Positions 27,715-36,401 of a stretch of 64,000 nt of DNA are shown here, one piece after another (positions within the stretch are counted from its first letter, which is position 1; every line of letters starts with the position of its first letter). Under the pieces are notes generated by a model. The model saw only the letters and a program-made list of their open reading frames with translations. It was not told where the DNA came from and did no database searches. Both the position numbers and the translations under genes were made by a program. Where the stretch lies: positions 1-64,000 of the forward strand of contig NZ_FOQY01000023.1 of NCBI RefSeq assembly GCF_900113865.1. Reading direction: 5' to 3'. The stretch is from Streptosporangium canum. GTDB lineage: Bacteria > Actinomycetota > Actinomycetes > Streptosporangiales > Streptosporangiaceae.

Positions 27715-27956
27715 GCGTTCTCCCCCGGGCGCCATGGGGGGCGCCCTGCCATGAGCTGGGATGCGGACCGGACCCGGGCCCACGCTCGCGGCTTGCCGAG
27801 CAGGCGCCGGTGACCGGCCCTCCTTGGCAGTCGTGACGCAAAGGCGGGCCCTCTCCGGAGTAGGCGAGCTGCGCCCGCCTACTTGTTACGGTACGTCCTG
27901 AATACCCACCTTCCAAAGGCACAAGCCTGTCCGAAAGGGGGTGTTCATGCTGTCTT
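27715..27956. other. Spacer between isoprenyl transferase and phoH2
   Basis: Both flanking genes are on the minus strand, so this holds the isoprenyl-transferase 3' region and the phoH2 promoter. The stretch near 27880-27950 is relatively AT-richer. I see no convincing gene, tRNA or strong hairpin here. Confidence 0.4.
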
Positions 27957-28724
27957 TCAGTTCCCGTACCGTCGATGCCGCGCGGCGTACGAACGGAGAG
28001 CCCGCAAGAAGTCGACCCTGCGGAAGTCAGGCCAGTAGGCCTCGCAGAAGTAGAACTCGGAGTGGGCGCTCTGCCAGAGCAGGAAGCCGGAGAGGCGCTG
28101 CTCTCCCGAGGTCCGGATGACGAGATCCGGGTCGGGCTGACCGCGCGTGTAGAGATGCTCCGCGATGTGCTCCACATCGAGGACCTCGACCAGGTCCTCG
28201 ATGCTCGCGCCCTTGCTGGCGTGCTCCTGGAGAAGGGAGCGCACCGCATCAGCGATCTCACGCCTTCCTCCATACCCAACAGCAACGTTCACAATCAAAC
28301 CGGGACGGTGTGATGTCTCTTCTTTTGCGTTTTTCAGGACATGCGCCGTGTGATCGGGCAGAAGATCAAGCGCCCCCATGGGGTTGATGTGCCATCCGTC
28401 GGCGACGAGCTCCTGGACCACGTCCTCGATGATCTTCACGAGGAGGTCCAGCTCGTCCTTCGACCGGTTGATGTTCTCGCTCGACAGCAGCCACACGGTG
28501 ACGACCTCGACACCGGCCTCGCGGCACCAGCCGAGGAGCTCGGAGATCTTGTCGGCGCCCTTGCGATGACCTCGGCTGACGTCGTCGATGCCCATCGAAC
28601 GCGCCCAGCGCCGGTTCCCGTCGACGATGACGCCGACGTGCCGGGGGGCCATCTCCTTCTGGCGGGACAGCTTCGCCTCCAGCCGCCGTTCGTACAGCCG
28701 GTAGACGAGATCGCGCACGCCCAT
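27957..28724 (-). CDS. uppS: Isoprenyl transferase (cis-prenyltransferase, UppS family)
   Basis: Makes Z-polyprenyl diphosphate, the lipid carrier precursor for cell-wall synthesis, from isopentenyl diphosphate. 255 residues: HVGVIVDGNRRWAR with catalytic Asp35, then GHRKGADKI, FSSEN-like LLSSENINRS, NVAVGYGGRREI, and DLVIRTSGEQRLSGFLLWQS followed by SEFYF. ATG at 28724 follows a GGGAGGG site; the longer open frame from 28913 lacks one. Chain length specificity (short, decaprenyl or undecaprenyl) cannot be told from this view. Confidence 0.94.
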   Translation of the reverse strand: MGVRDLVYRLYERRLEAKLSRQKEMAPRHVGVIVDGNRRWARSMGIDDVSRGHRKGADKISELLGWCREAGVEVVTVWLLSSENINRSKDELDLLVKIIEDVVQELVADGWHINPMGALDLLPDHTAHVLKNAKEETSHRPGLIVNVAVGYGGRREIADAVRSLLQEHASKGASIEDLVEVLDVEHIAEHLYTRGQPDPDLVIRTSGEQRLSGFLLWQSAHSEFYFCEAYWPDFRRVDFLRALRSYAARHRRYGN

Positions 28725-28803
28725 TGGAGCCCTCCCCCCAACGCCCGACGTCGAAGGGCGCTGACAGGCAATTATCACCGCCCAGAAGACCTCTCCGCCC
28801 CGT

Positions 28804-29361
28804 CTATCGGGTTCTGGTTGAGTTGCCGGACTTCTGTGGCGCCAGACACTCCTCCGCCTCCGTGACGAGCGCCGCCACGAAGGCGCCCAGCTCAGCCGAG
28901 GTGAGCACCGCACGCATGCCCACGCCGCCGCCGCCCCAGGCCTCCACGAACGCCCTCCTGGTCAGCCGCCATTCACCGGAACTCCCCCGCTGGGCGGGGA
29001 TCCAGATCGGGATGGTCCGCAGCTGACAGCGGAGTTCGCCCCCGCTGACGACCCCGTTCCTGGCCCGGTAGCGGAAGGCGAACAGCTCCTCCTCGTCGGG
29101 GAAGCGGTCGTCGGGGTCGGGCCACTGCGTCCCGGGGGCGGCACGGGCCTCGGCGACGCCCTTGGCCAGCCGGACGAGGAGCCAGCCGCACCGCTCCCCC
29201 ACCGTGCCGTAGAGCGTGCCGTCGCGGTGGAGTTCCAGCGTGACCTCGTACGGCAAACCGACACTGTCCCGGCACGCCACCGGCGTAACGGTCAGATACG
29301 ACCCATCAAGGCAACGCAGTCCCCCCACCTCACAGAGGTTATCCCCGGCACAGCCTGCCAA
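28804..29361 (-). CDS. Hypothetical protein
   Basis: Up to 185 residues of unknown family. Visible features: GLPYEVTLELHRDGTLYGTVG, an acidic WPDPDDRFPDEEELF segment, RTIPIWIPAQRG, a glycine run WGGGGVGMRA and six Cys in the whole frame, one near the C-terminus. No signal peptide or membrane helix is obvious. The start is uncertain: TTG at 29361 is the longest, GTG at 29328 is a good alternative. It lies between uppS and the DUF7065-like gene on the same strand. Confidence 0.55.
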   Translation of the reverse strand: MAGCAGDNLCEVGGLRCLDGSYLTVTPVACRDSVGLPYEVTLELHRDGTLYGTVGERCGWLLVRLAKGVAEARAAPGTQWPDPDDRFPDEEELFAFRYRARNGVVSGGELRCQLRTIPIWIPAQRGSSGEWRLTRRAFVEAWGGGGVGMRAVLTSAELGAFVAALVTEAEECLAPQKSGNSTRTR

Positions 29362-29368
29362 AACGTTC

Positions 29369-30325
29369 TTAACGCCAGCCGTGCTCGCGCCACCCCGGCG
29401 GCTGGTGCCACTCCGTCCAGCCGTATCCCGACCTGCCGTCCTCGGCCTCGAACCGGCACAGGGCGCGCGGGAAGCGGGCGACCACGCCGTCCGGCGAGGT
29501 CACCGTCACCGGGGCGAAGGCGACGGGAGTGGCGGTCAGCGGCGCACCCGGCACCGCCAGCCGCGAAAGCACGGGGAAGCCGTCCTCGCCGAACTCGGTC
29601 GCCGCGGCGAAGCCCTCCCGATGGTCGAGCAGGCCGTCCGGCGAGACCGTGAAGCAGGGCCAGGGCATCTCGAAGCCGACGTTGGCCCGCATGCCGTGGA
29701 AGAACGTGCCGTCGTCGAGCCGCCCGGAGCTCCACAGCCAGGAGACCTTCCACCAGTCGCGCTCCCCCCAGCTGTGGTCGCGCTCGCCGTACCCGGAGAA
29801 GGGGATCGCCTCGCCGCCCACCCTGATCACTCCGCCGACCCTGCAGGGGATCTCGTAGCGCGGGATGAATCCGTAGGGGTAGACCCCGCCGACGGTCTCC
29901 CACTCCAGGTCGAACTCCAGCGAGGTCGTGGCTCCCCCGCCCGGTCCGGCGCCGGGCCGCCCCGGATTCTCCAGTACGGCGGCGGCCCCGGCCTCCAGGG
30001 TCAGCCTGAAGGAGCGCATGGGGGCCACCACCTCCTGGGTGGCCCGGTAGTCCCGGCCCCGCACCGCGAGGTCGGGCCCGGGGAGCGGGACGTGGTCGTC
30101 GGCGAGCAGCACCAGCGGCCGGTCCCTGCCGACCAGGCACGCCCAGTACCAGGCGCGGCCCCAGTTGGGGTACAGGCCCAGCCGGACGTATCCGGCGACG
30201 GAGCCGTCCTCGGCCGCGAAGTCGAGGTAGAAGGACTCACTCCACAACCGCTCGCCGCCGACCGGGTGGACCCCCTCGTCCGCCTCTCCCAGCGGCCATG
30301 TCCCATGATCGACGATCTTCACCAC
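29369..30325 (-). CDS. DUF7064/DUF7065-like hydratase-fold protein, function unknown
   Basis: 318 residues, Trp- and Gly-rich, with FIPRYEIPCRVGGVIRVGG, FSGYGERDHSWGERDWWK and GRLDDGTFFHGMRA. These motifs resemble the lipocalin-like DUF7065 group related to hydroxyneurosporene/diterpenoid hydratase folds; I am only moderately sure. No signal peptide. GTG at 30325 (or 30322) is chosen from the GGGAG site just upstream. It is the last gene I can link to the MNIO block, 73 bases after the second TIGR04222 gene, but a functional link is not shown. Confidence 0.62.
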   Translation of the reverse strand: MVKIVDHGTWPLGEADEGVHPVGGERLWSESFYLDFAAEDGSVAGYVRLGLYPNWGRAWYWACLVGRDRPLVLLADDHVPLPGPDLAVRGRDYRATQEVVAPMRSFRLTLEAGAAAVLENPGRPGAGPGGGATTSLEFDLEWETVGGVYPYGFIPRYEIPCRVGGVIRVGGEAIPFSGYGERDHSWGERDWWKVSWLWSSGRLDDGTFFHGMRANVGFEMPWPCFTVSPDGLLDHREGFAAATEFGEDGFPVLSRLAVPGAPLTATPVAFAPVTVTSPDGVVARFPRALCRFEAEDGRSGYGWTEWHQPPGWREHGWR

Positions 30326-30398
30326 GGCCCACTCCCATGCAAGCGCTTGGCCATACGATCGGGCCAACCTAACCGACCGCGCCCCCGCGGGACAGCCC

Positions 30399-31151
30399 TC
30401 AGCGATCTCCCCCGCCACGACCGTCGCCATCGGGGGCGCCGGAGGGGGCGGGGACGTCCGGGGGCGGAGGGGCGGGAGGCTCGCGTCCGGACGGGGCGGA
30501 AGGCGGCAGCGTGCCGCTCAGCGACAGCAGGGAGGCCAGCCGCCGGTCCTTCATCCGGCCCAGGCCGTACAGGGCGACCCCGGCGAGCTCGTACTCCTCC
30601 CCGGAGGTGTGATCCCGGGCGCGCGGCGGCAGGGCCCCCTCCTCACGGTGGCGCAGGCGATAGTGGGCCAGCGCGGCCTGTCCCAGGCGCGTGGGCTCGG
30701 CCCGCGCACCGTCGCCGGTGTCGGCCAGTCCCAGCTCCTCCAGACGGCCGATCAGCGCGGCGACCGCGGGGCCGTGGACGACCGCCGCCTTGACCTCCCA
30801 GACCGGCGAGCCGTCGCCCCCGGCCCCGAGCAGGGCGAGGATCTCGGCCTCCAGCGGATGCGGGGAGCGTTCCGGCACCCCCGCATCCGGCGGTGCCGGG
30901 GACCGCTCCGGCCCGGGGCCCGCCAGGGTCAGCCGCCCGTCGCGCGAGGCCCTGAGAGCCCCTCTGGCGGCCAGGGATGCCAGGGCGGTGTTCGCGACCC
31001 GGAACCGCCCGCCCGCCAGCTGAGCCAGCTCGTAGGGGGCCAGGGCGGGCCCCCGGTAGATCTTCGGGGAATGCATGGCCAGTCTCAGCGCGACCAGACC
31101 GGCCACCGTCACCAGCACGACCGTCATGACGACGATCAGAGTGGTCAGCAT
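30399..31151 (-). CDS. TIGR04222-type membrane protein without Cys tail
   Basis: 250 residues. One N-terminal transmembrane helix (about 2-25), then YRGPALAPYELAQLAGGRFRVANTALASLAARGALR, the TIGR04222 block that resembles a winged-helix-like segment, and LYGLGRMKDRRLASLLS near the end. It is paralogous to the gene at 32491-33459 but lacks its second hydrophobic region and Gly/Cys tail. ATG 31151 follows GGAGGTCGTC. It is in the same operon as the MNIO enzyme, 27 bases after the partner gene. Confidence 0.78.
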   Translation of the reverse strand: MLTTLIVVMTVVLVTVAGLVALRLAMHSPKIYRGPALAPYELAQLAGGRFRVANTALASLAARGALRASRDGRLTLAGPGPERSPAPPDAGVPERSPHPLEAEILALLGAGGDGSPVWEVKAAVVHGPAVAALIGRLEELGLADTGDGARAEPTRLGQAALAHYRLRHREEGALPPRARDHTSGEEYELAGVALYGLGRMKDRRLASLLSLSGTLPPSAPSGREPPAPPPPDVPAPSGAPDGDGRGGGDR

Positions 31152-31178
31152 GACGACCTCCGCCCCCAGAAGGTGTCC

Positions 31179-31649
31179 TCACCCAGTTGGACGAACGGCG
31201 CCCGAGAGAAGTTTCACGACCCTCCGGAAGGGCCGGAGCCACCGGGGAGCCCCCGCGGCCGTCTCCGGCTCCGGCGGCAGTCGTCCCGCCGACCTGAGCC
31301 GGTCCGCGAAATCCCGGGCGTCGGCGCGGGAGCCGCCGGGCGGCTTGGGACGGCCTCGCGCGTAGGCCTCGAACTCCCGCGCGAAGTCACCGCCGAGCAG
31401 CGCGACCAGGTCGGGCCGGACCCGGGCCACCGTCCCGCGCCGCTTGGAGATCAGGCTGGCGGCCTGGATCCGCAGCCGTCCCTCGTCGAACCCCGGAGGC
31501 GCCGCACCGCCCGCGACCAGAGCGGCCAGCAGTACGGCCTGCGCACCCGCCAACGCCTCCCGCGCACCGGCCGGCGCGTCCCCCGCGCCGGCCGGCGTCT
31601 CCCGGGCGTGGTCATCGGACACGGGCCATCGCCCCGCGGATTCAGACAC
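31179..31649 (-). CDS. MNIO-associated partner protein (SCO6045-like)
   Basis: 156 residues. After a low-complexity Ala/Gly-rich start, a helical core reads [50 protein letters not shown] and [17 protein letters not shown]. This resembles the small protein encoded next to DUF692 genes in Streptomyces (SCO6045-like, from memory). Such partners are expected to present substrate to MNIO enzymes, as DUF2063-type partners do elsewhere. GTG at 31649 overlaps the MNIO stop by eight bases, indicating coupled translation. Confidence 0.65.
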   Translation of the reverse strand: MSESAGRWPVSDDHARETPAGAGDAPAGAREALAGAQAVLLAALVAGGAAPPGFDEGRLRIQAASLISKRRGTVARVRPDLVALLGGDFAREFEAYARGRPKPPGGSRADARDFADRLRSAGRLPPEPETAAGAPRWLRPFRRVVKLLSGAVRPTG

Positions 31650-32460
31650 GGGCCATCGCGCCGCGGACGCGGCCGAGCTCCGCTTCGAGCGCGGCGTCGC
31701 TGGGATAGTCGTCGTCCCATTCGAGCAGCACGCCGGGCGGGTCGACCCGGGCGCAGAGCTCGGACAGGATGTCCAGCACCTCGCCGGGGACGTGGGCGGT
31801 GTGGGTGTCGTGCCAGACGCCGTGATGGGAGTGCCCCCCGGCGACGTGCACGTAGGCGAGCTCGGACAGCGGCAGGCCGTCCAGCGCGCCGGTGGCCGAC
31901 AGGCCCAGGTTGACCTGGTTGGTGTAGAGGTTGGCCACGTCGACCAGGAGCCCGACCCCGGTCATCTCCACCAGCTCGCCGAGGAACTGCGCCTCGGTCA
32001 TCTCGTCCTCCGGCCAGCCGAACAGGGCCGCCACGTTCTCCAGGGCCAGCGGGACGGGCAGCGCCGCCTGCGCCCGCCGTACGTTCGCGGCGACCACCGA
32101 GAGCGCGGCCCGGGTGCGCGGGACCGGGAGCAGGTGGCCGGCCTCCATGCCGCCGGCGCGCACGAAGGCCAGGTGCTCGCTGACCAGCGGCGCGTCCAGG
32201 GCTCGGGCGCAGGCCGCCAGATGCGCCAGCCGGGCCGGGTCCGGCGGTTCCGCGCCGCCCACGCCCAGCCCGACACCGTGCGGGATCACCGGCACCCCGC
32301 GGGCGCGGAGCACCCGCAGCGACTCGGGCAGCCGCTCGGGGCGCACGTTCTCGGCGACGACCTCGACGAAGTCCACGCCGGGCAGGCGCTCCACCGTCAG
32401 GTCGATCTCCGGGCGCCAGCCGATGCCGACGCCCAGCGATCCGGATCCGGGCACCGTCAC
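31642..32460 (-). CDS. MNIO-family (DUF692) multinuclear iron oxidase
   Basis: 272 residues forming a TIM-barrel DUF692 enzyme: [24 protein letters not shown] (His61), SEHLAFV (His96), [15 protein letters not shown] (Glu141), [14 protein letters not shown] (Asp174/Asn177), and a histidine-rich [19 protein letters not shown] with Glu247 later. These match the iron ligands known for MNIO enzymes, which oxidatively modify cysteine or other residues of ribosomal peptides. GTG 32460 follows GGGGAGGCGGC. It sits between a Gly/Cys-tailed membrane protein and the partner gene, so that tail is the obvious candidate substrate. Confidence 0.9.
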   Translation of the reverse strand: MTVPGSGSLGVGIGWRPEIDLTVERLPGVDFVEVVAENVRPERLPESLRVLRARGVPVIPHGVGLGVGGAEPPDPARLAHLAACARALDAPLVSEHLAFVRAGGMEAGHLLPVPRTRAALSVVAANVRRAQAALPVPLALENVAALFGWPEDEMTEAQFLGELVEMTGVGLLVDVANLYTNQVNLGLSATGALDGLPLSELAYVHVAGGHSHHGVWHDTHTAHVPGEVLDILSELCARVDPPGVLLEWDDDYPSDAALEAELGRVRGAMARV

Positions 32461-32490
32461 GCCGCCTCCCCGGCCACCGCGGCGGACCGC

Positions 32491-33459
32491 TCAGCCGCCG
32501 CCACCGCATCCCCCTCCGCAGCCGCCACCGCCGCAGCTCGACCCGCCGCCCGAGTCTCCGCCGCCCGAGTCTCCGCCGCCCCAGCCGCCGGAGCCGAAGT
32601 CTCCGCCACCGCCGTAGGAGGCGTCCGAACCGGAGGAGCCTCCTCCGCAGGAGCCGCCGGCGCAACCGGCGTTCTGCGTGCTGCTCCGCTTCAGCTCCTC
32701 CTCCAGGCCCGGGTCGCCCAGCTCGCCGAGGCCGTACAGGGCCACCGGGACGGCGACGGCGAAGGCCAGGTCCGGGGTCGTCGGGCGGGCACCGCGCACA
32801 TGGACCCTGCGGGCGGAGGCGAGCACGTCGTGGCCCGCCTTGCTGAGAAGCCCGCGCAGCGCCCGCCGCTGCCTGAGGTAGGTGACCAGGCCGCCGGCCA
32901 CGGCGAGGAAGCCGATCAGCACCGCGGCCGCGCCGTAGAACCCCCGGGCGGGGACGGCCAGGAAGGCGCCGATCACGAAGACGACGGAGAGCAGCGTCAG
33001 CAGCAGCAGCCGGCTCAGCAGCCGTGCGGCCCCGGTGAGCGCGCCGTCGGGCACCAGCAGGCCCATGCCCACCAGGCGGTAGCGCAGGCCGCTCATGGCC
33101 TGGCCGTCGGCCGTCGTACGGCGCAGCTCCCCCACGGAGCAGGAGTTGCCCCGGGCGCGCAGGGCGTCGAGGACGGCCTGCTCGATCGGCTCGGGTGAGG
33201 GCCGGGCTCCGAGCACGAGGCTGACCTGGCCGCCCCGGGACACCCGGATGGCCCCGCCCCTGGCCAGCACGCCGAGGGCGGTGTTGACCACCCGCAGCGG
33301 CCCGCCGGACAGGTAGGCGAGCTCGTAGGGGGTCGGCTGACTGCCATGATGGCCGGCCGCGGCCGAGCGGACCCGGCGGTGCTCGCCGCGTAGCGCCGCG
33401 GCCGTGAGGTTGACCACGAGCGCGAGGACGAGGGCTGTGACGAACAGTACGAATTCCAT
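32491..33459 (-). CDS. TIGR04222-type membrane protein with Gly/Cys-rich C-terminal tail
   Basis: 322 residues. An N-terminal transmembrane helix (1-20) is followed by the PYELAYLSGGPLRVVNTALGVLA block, two hydrophobic helices around 145-190, a second conserved region (LYGLGELGDPGLEEELKR), then a tail of about 57 residues made almost only of Gly, Ser, Asp and Cys. Cysteines are at 266, 271, 309, 314 and 318, four of them within CAGGSC- and CGGGGC-like spacings. ATG 33459 follows GGAGGCGGAC. The MNIO gene follows after 30 bases. The tail looks like a modification substrate or metal-binding segment. Confidence 0.82.
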   Translation of the reverse strand: MEFVLFVTALVLALVVNLTAAALRGEHRRVRSAAAGHHGSQPTPYELAYLSGGPLRVVNTALGVLARGGAIRVSRGGQVSLVLGARPSPEPIEQAVLDALRARGNSCSVGELRRTTADGQAMSGLRYRLVGMGLLVPDGALTGAARLLSRLLLLTLLSVVFVIGAFLAVPARGFYGAAAVLIGFLAVAGGLVTYLRQRRALRGLLSKAGHDVLASARRVHVRGARPTTPDLAFAVAVPVALYGLGELGDPGLEEELKRSSTQNAGCAGGSCGGGSSGSDASYGGGGDFGSGGWGGGDSGGGDSGGGSSCGGGGCGGGCGGGG

Positions 33460-33489
33460 GTCCGCCTCCGGGGGGAAGGCGGGGCGTGT

Positions 33490-33517
33490 GCCCCGTTGTC
33501 ATGTAGACGCACGGGGC
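33490..33517. terminator. Weak hairpin downstream of pckG
   Basis: GCCCCGT (33490-33496) pairs with ACGGGGC (33511-33517) around a 14-base loop, between the pckG stop and the TIGR04222 start. Short stem, so only a tentative pckG terminator. Confidence 0.35.
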
Positions 33518-33544
33518 CGCACGGAAGTTGCAGCTGTCAGGGCC

Positions 33545-35368
33545 TCAGTTCGGGCGAGTGCCGCAGTCCTGGTTCAGACGGTCGACCAGCGCCTCGTACT
33601 CCTCCCAGAGCTCCTTGGGGAAGTGGTCGCCGAAGGTCTCGAAGAAGGCCGGGATCAGTGACGCCTCCTCCTTCCAGACCTCCCTGTCCACGCTCAGCAG
33701 GGTCCGCAGGTCCTCGTCGGAGATGTCGAGGCCGTCGGTGTCGAGCTCGGCGGGGAGCAGGCCGATCGGCGTCCGCACCGCCTCGGCCTCGCCGTTCAGC
33801 CGGTCGACGACCCACTTGAGCACGCGGCTGTTCTCCCCGAAGCCGGGCCAGATGAACGCGCCGTCGTCGTTCTTGCGGAACCAGTTCACGTAGTAGATGC
33901 GCGGCAGCCGGACGTTCTCACGCCGGCCGACCTTGATCCAGTGGGCGAAGTAGTCGCCCATGTTGTATCCGCAGAACGGCAGCATCGCGAACGGGTCGCG
34001 GCGCAGCTCGCCGACCTTGCCCTCGGCCGCGGCGGTCTTCTCCGAGGCGATGTTGGCCCCGGTGAAGACACCGTGCTGCCAGCTCAGCGACTCGGTCACC
34101 AGGGGGACCGCGGTGGCGCGGCGTCCGCCGAACAGGATCGCCGAGATCGGCACGCCCCTGGGGTCCTGCCACTCGGGGGCGATCGTCGGGCACTGCGCGG
34201 CGGGCACCGCGAAGCGGGCGTTGGGGTGCGCGGCGGGCTCCCGGCTGTCCGGGGTCCAGGAGCGGCCCTTCCAGTCGGTCAGGTGCGCCGGGGGCTGGTC
34301 GGTGAGCCCCTCCCACCACACGTCGCCGTCGTCGGTGAGCGCGACGTTGGTGAAGATGCTGTTACCCCAGAGCGTCTTGATCGCGTTGGCGTTGGTGGAC
34401 TCGCCGGTGCCGGGCGCCACGCCGAAGAAGCCGGCTTCGGGGTTGATGGCGTACAGGCGGCCGTCGGCGCCGAAGCGCATCCAGGCGATGTCGTCGCCGA
34501 CCGTCTCGACCTTCCACCCCGGGATGGTCGGCTGGAGCATGGCCAGGTTGGTCTTGCCGCAGGCGCTCGGGAACGCCGCCGCGACGTAGCGGGTCTCCCC
34601 GGACGGCGGGGTGAGCTTGAGGATGAGCATGTGCTCGGCCAGCCAGCCCTCGTCGCGGGCCATCGTGCTGGCGATGCGCAGCGCGTAGCACTTCTTGCCG
34701 AGCAGCGCGTTGCCGCCGTAGCCCGAGCCGTAGGACCAGATCTCCCGCGTCTCGGGGAAGTGGCTGATGTATTTGGTGGAGTTGCACGGCCACGGCACGT
34801 CGGCCTGGCCGTGCTCCAGCGGGGCGCCGACCGAGTGGACGGCCTTGACGTAGCCGCCGCGCTCCTCGATGAGCCGCAGCGCCCGCTCGCCCATGCGCGT
34901 CATCACGCGCATGGAGACGACCACGTACGGCGAGTCGGTGATCTCGACGCCGAGCTGGGAGATGTCGCCGCCCAGCGGGCCCATGCAGAAGGGCACGACG
35001 TACATGGTGCGGCCGCGCATGCTGCCCCTGAAGATTTCGCCGAAGGTCCGGCGCATCTCGGCGGGGGCGATCCAGTTGTTGGTCGGACCGGCGTCCTCTT
35101 CGCGCTCGGAACAGATGTACGTGCGGTCCTCGACGCGGGCGACGTCACTCGGGTCCGAGGCGGCGTAGAAGCTGTTCTGCCGTTTGGCCAGGCGCTTGAA
35201 TGTTCCCTGCTCGACCAGCAGGTTCGTCAGGCGTGTCCACTCGGCCTCCGAGCCGTCGCACCATTCGATCCGGTCGGGCTGGGTCAGCTCGGCGATCTCC
35301 TTGACCCATGCGGCCAGCTCCGGGTGGCTGGTCGGGCTGGGGGCGGTTACGTCTGCGATAACGGACAC
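33545..35368 (-). CDS. pckG: Phosphoenolpyruvate carboxykinase (GTP)
   Basis: Makes phosphoenolpyruvate from oxaloacetate and GTP for gluconeogenesis and TCA-glycolysis balance. 607 residues, the usual length. The kinase-1a P-loop [15 protein letters not shown] holds the hyper-reactive Cys270; other motifs are [57 protein letters not shown] and [24 protein letters not shown] 35368 follows AAGGAG at good spacing. Three operator-like repeats upstream suggest sugar- or amino-sugar-dependent control. Confidence 0.97.
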   Translation of the reverse strand: MSVIADVTAPSPTSHPELAAWVKEIAELTQPDRIEWCDGSEAEWTRLTNLLVEQGTFKRLAKRQNSFYAASDPSDVARVEDRTYICSEREEDAGPTNNWIAPAEMRRTFGEIFRGSMRGRTMYVVPFCMGPLGGDISQLGVEITDSPYVVVSMRVMTRMGERALRLIEERGGYVKAVHSVGAPLEHGQADVPWPCNSTKYISHFPETREIWSYGSGYGGNALLGKKCYALRIASTMARDEGWLAEHMLILKLTPPSGETRYVAAAFPSACGKTNLAMLQPTIPGWKVETVGDDIAWMRFGADGRLYAINPEAGFFGVAPGTGESTNANAIKTLWGNSIFTNVALTDDGDVWWEGLTDQPPAHLTDWKGRSWTPDSREPAAHPNARFAVPAAQCPTIAPEWQDPRGVPISAILFGGRRATAVPLVTESLSWQHGVFTGANIASEKTAAAEGKVGELRRDPFAMLPFCGYNMGDYFAHWIKVGRRENVRLPRIYYVNWFRKNDDGAFIWPGFGENSRVLKWVVDRLNGEAEAVRTPIGLLPAELDTDGLDISDEDLRTLLSVDREVWKEEASLIPAFFETFGDHFPKELWEEYEALVDRLNQDCGTRPN

Positions 35369-35658
35369 TGCTGCGGCTCCTTACGCTTCTCAGGGCCAAA
35401 ACATCATTGACAGAGAAACCGCATTTAATCCAATTGGCGTAGACCAGTGAATGCGTGCGGTCGGACGTCGCGGCACCCTCGTTGCGCCTGCCCCGTTCGA
35501 CATACGAGCTGGCAGAGACCCCGACGTTCTGAGTGACGTACCCAAAAGAAGGGAAACTAAAGAAAGCCGTATCGGCAGTGGTATAGGCCAATCACAGAGG
35601 TCTAAACCAATCACTGAACAGGTTCAGACCAATTTCGGGCCGTTTTCCCTGACCAGCC
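35369..35658. other. Intergenic region upstream of pckG
   Basis: 290 bases without a supported gene. It contains the three 13-bp operator-like repeats near its far end and AT-richer stretches suitable for a pckG promoter. Open frames through it have poor codon bias. Confidence 0.5.
35580..35633. promoter_or_regulatory. Three GntR-like operator repeats upstream of pckG
   Basis: GGTATAGGCCAAT (35580-35592), GGTCTAAACCAAT (35599-35611) and GGTTCAGACCAAT (35621-35633) lie in the same orientation 19 and 22 bases apart. On the minus strand they read ATTGG followed by an imperfect TGG(T/C)(C/T)T(A/G)(A/G/T)ACC palindrome. This resembles the TGGTCTAGACCA sites of DasR-type GntR regulators, and repeated copies recall chitinase promoters. 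Distance to the pckG start is over 200 bases, so they may act on a distal promoter. Confidence 0.5.
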
Positions 35659-36186
35659 TCAGGGGTTCAGGTCGGGCCCCGAGGCCCGCACCCGGTCGAC
35701 GTGCTGGAGCGCGTCCCGCAGATCGGTCAGCCAGGTGTCGGTGTTCTTGCCCACCAGGCGTACACACCAGGCCAGCGCGTCACTCCGGCTGCGGGCGACC
35801 CCTGCGGCCACGAGGGTGTCGAGGACTCGCCGCTCCGACTGGCGCAGCCGGGTCATGACCGGCACCGACAGTGTGGTGAACATCACCGTCTCGTCGCCGA
35901 CGGCGACACCCCAGGAGATCTTCCGGCGGAAGCGGTGCTCCGCCTCCAGCGCGATCTCGATGCGGCGCTCCCTGGTCTCCTCACGGAAACGCTGCACGCC
36001 GCCTTCCACCGCGGCGGCCCGCTCCACCTCGGAGACGTCGTCGCCGAGCACGGGCGCCTGGAGCCTGCCGACGACCGCGATCTCCTCGCGGTCCAGCACG
36101 ATCTCCGGCGGCCCCTCGAACCACTCCCCGGGCAGCCGGCCGGAGAACCAGCCCCGGAGCTTCTTCACTGCTTCGTCGTTTTCCAT
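35659..36186 (-). CDS. Hypothetical protein with possible C-terminal ribbon-helix-helix-like helix pair
   Basis: 175 residues, unknown family. The N-terminus is KKLRGWFSGRLPGEWFEGPP followed by EIVLDREEIAVVGRL, the middle is Arg/Glu-rich (RFREETRERRIEIALEAEHR), and the C-terminus reads SERRVLDTLVAAGVARSRSD then ALAWCVRLVGKN, similar to helical pairs that precede ribbon-helix-helix dimerisation. No membrane segment. ATG at 36186. It is divergent from a TetR regulator and shares a palindrome-bearing promoter region. Confidence 0.62.
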   Translation of the reverse strand: MENDEAVKKLRGWFSGRLPGEWFEGPPEIVLDREEIAVVGRLQAPVLGDDVSEVERAAAVEGGVQRFREETRERRIEIALEAEHRFRRKISWGVAVGDETVMFTTLSVPVMTRLRQSERRVLDTLVAAGVARSRSDALAWCVRLVGKNTDTWLTDLRDALQHVDRVRASGPDLNP

Positions 36187-36236
36187 GTAATTGAGATTAC
36201 ATCGCTTAAATCAGAGAAGCCAGAACCCGCGCTGAC

Positions 36237-36260
36237 AGTGACTATTTTTTGAGAGTCACT
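36237..36260. promoter_or_regulatory. Inverted repeat between divergent hypothetical and TetR genes
   Basis: AGTGACT (36237-36243) and AGTCACT (36254-36260) form a perfect 7-bp inverted repeat with a 10-base AT-rich centre. The position about 50 bases upstream of the minus-strand gene and 140 upstream of tetR fits an operator for the TetR protein. Confidence 0.5.
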
Positions 36261-36297
36261 TACAAATCATTGCTGATTTCACTTCTCCCGACCGCCT

Positions 36298-36362
36298 GAG
36301 GGGCTCGCCGGCCTGGGGAGCTCTCCGGGTCTGGGGGCTCGTCGGCCTGGGGGGCTCGCCGC
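36298..36362. repeat. Degenerate GGGGCTCG/CGGCCTGG tandem repeat
   Basis: Three degenerate units containing GGGGCTCG(C/T)CGGCCTGGGG lie head to tail in the spacer upstream of the TetR gene. No gene or hairpin role is visible. Confidence 0.5.
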
Positions 36363-36401
36363 CGACGCCCGGTGCCCTCGCCGAGACGCGAGAATCGACG
36401 C

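Noticed and set aside
35451-35858. Plus-strand open frame starting in the pckG leader
   Set aside because: Its second half is antisense to the gene 35659-36186 and the first half has poor codon bias and no ribosome site.
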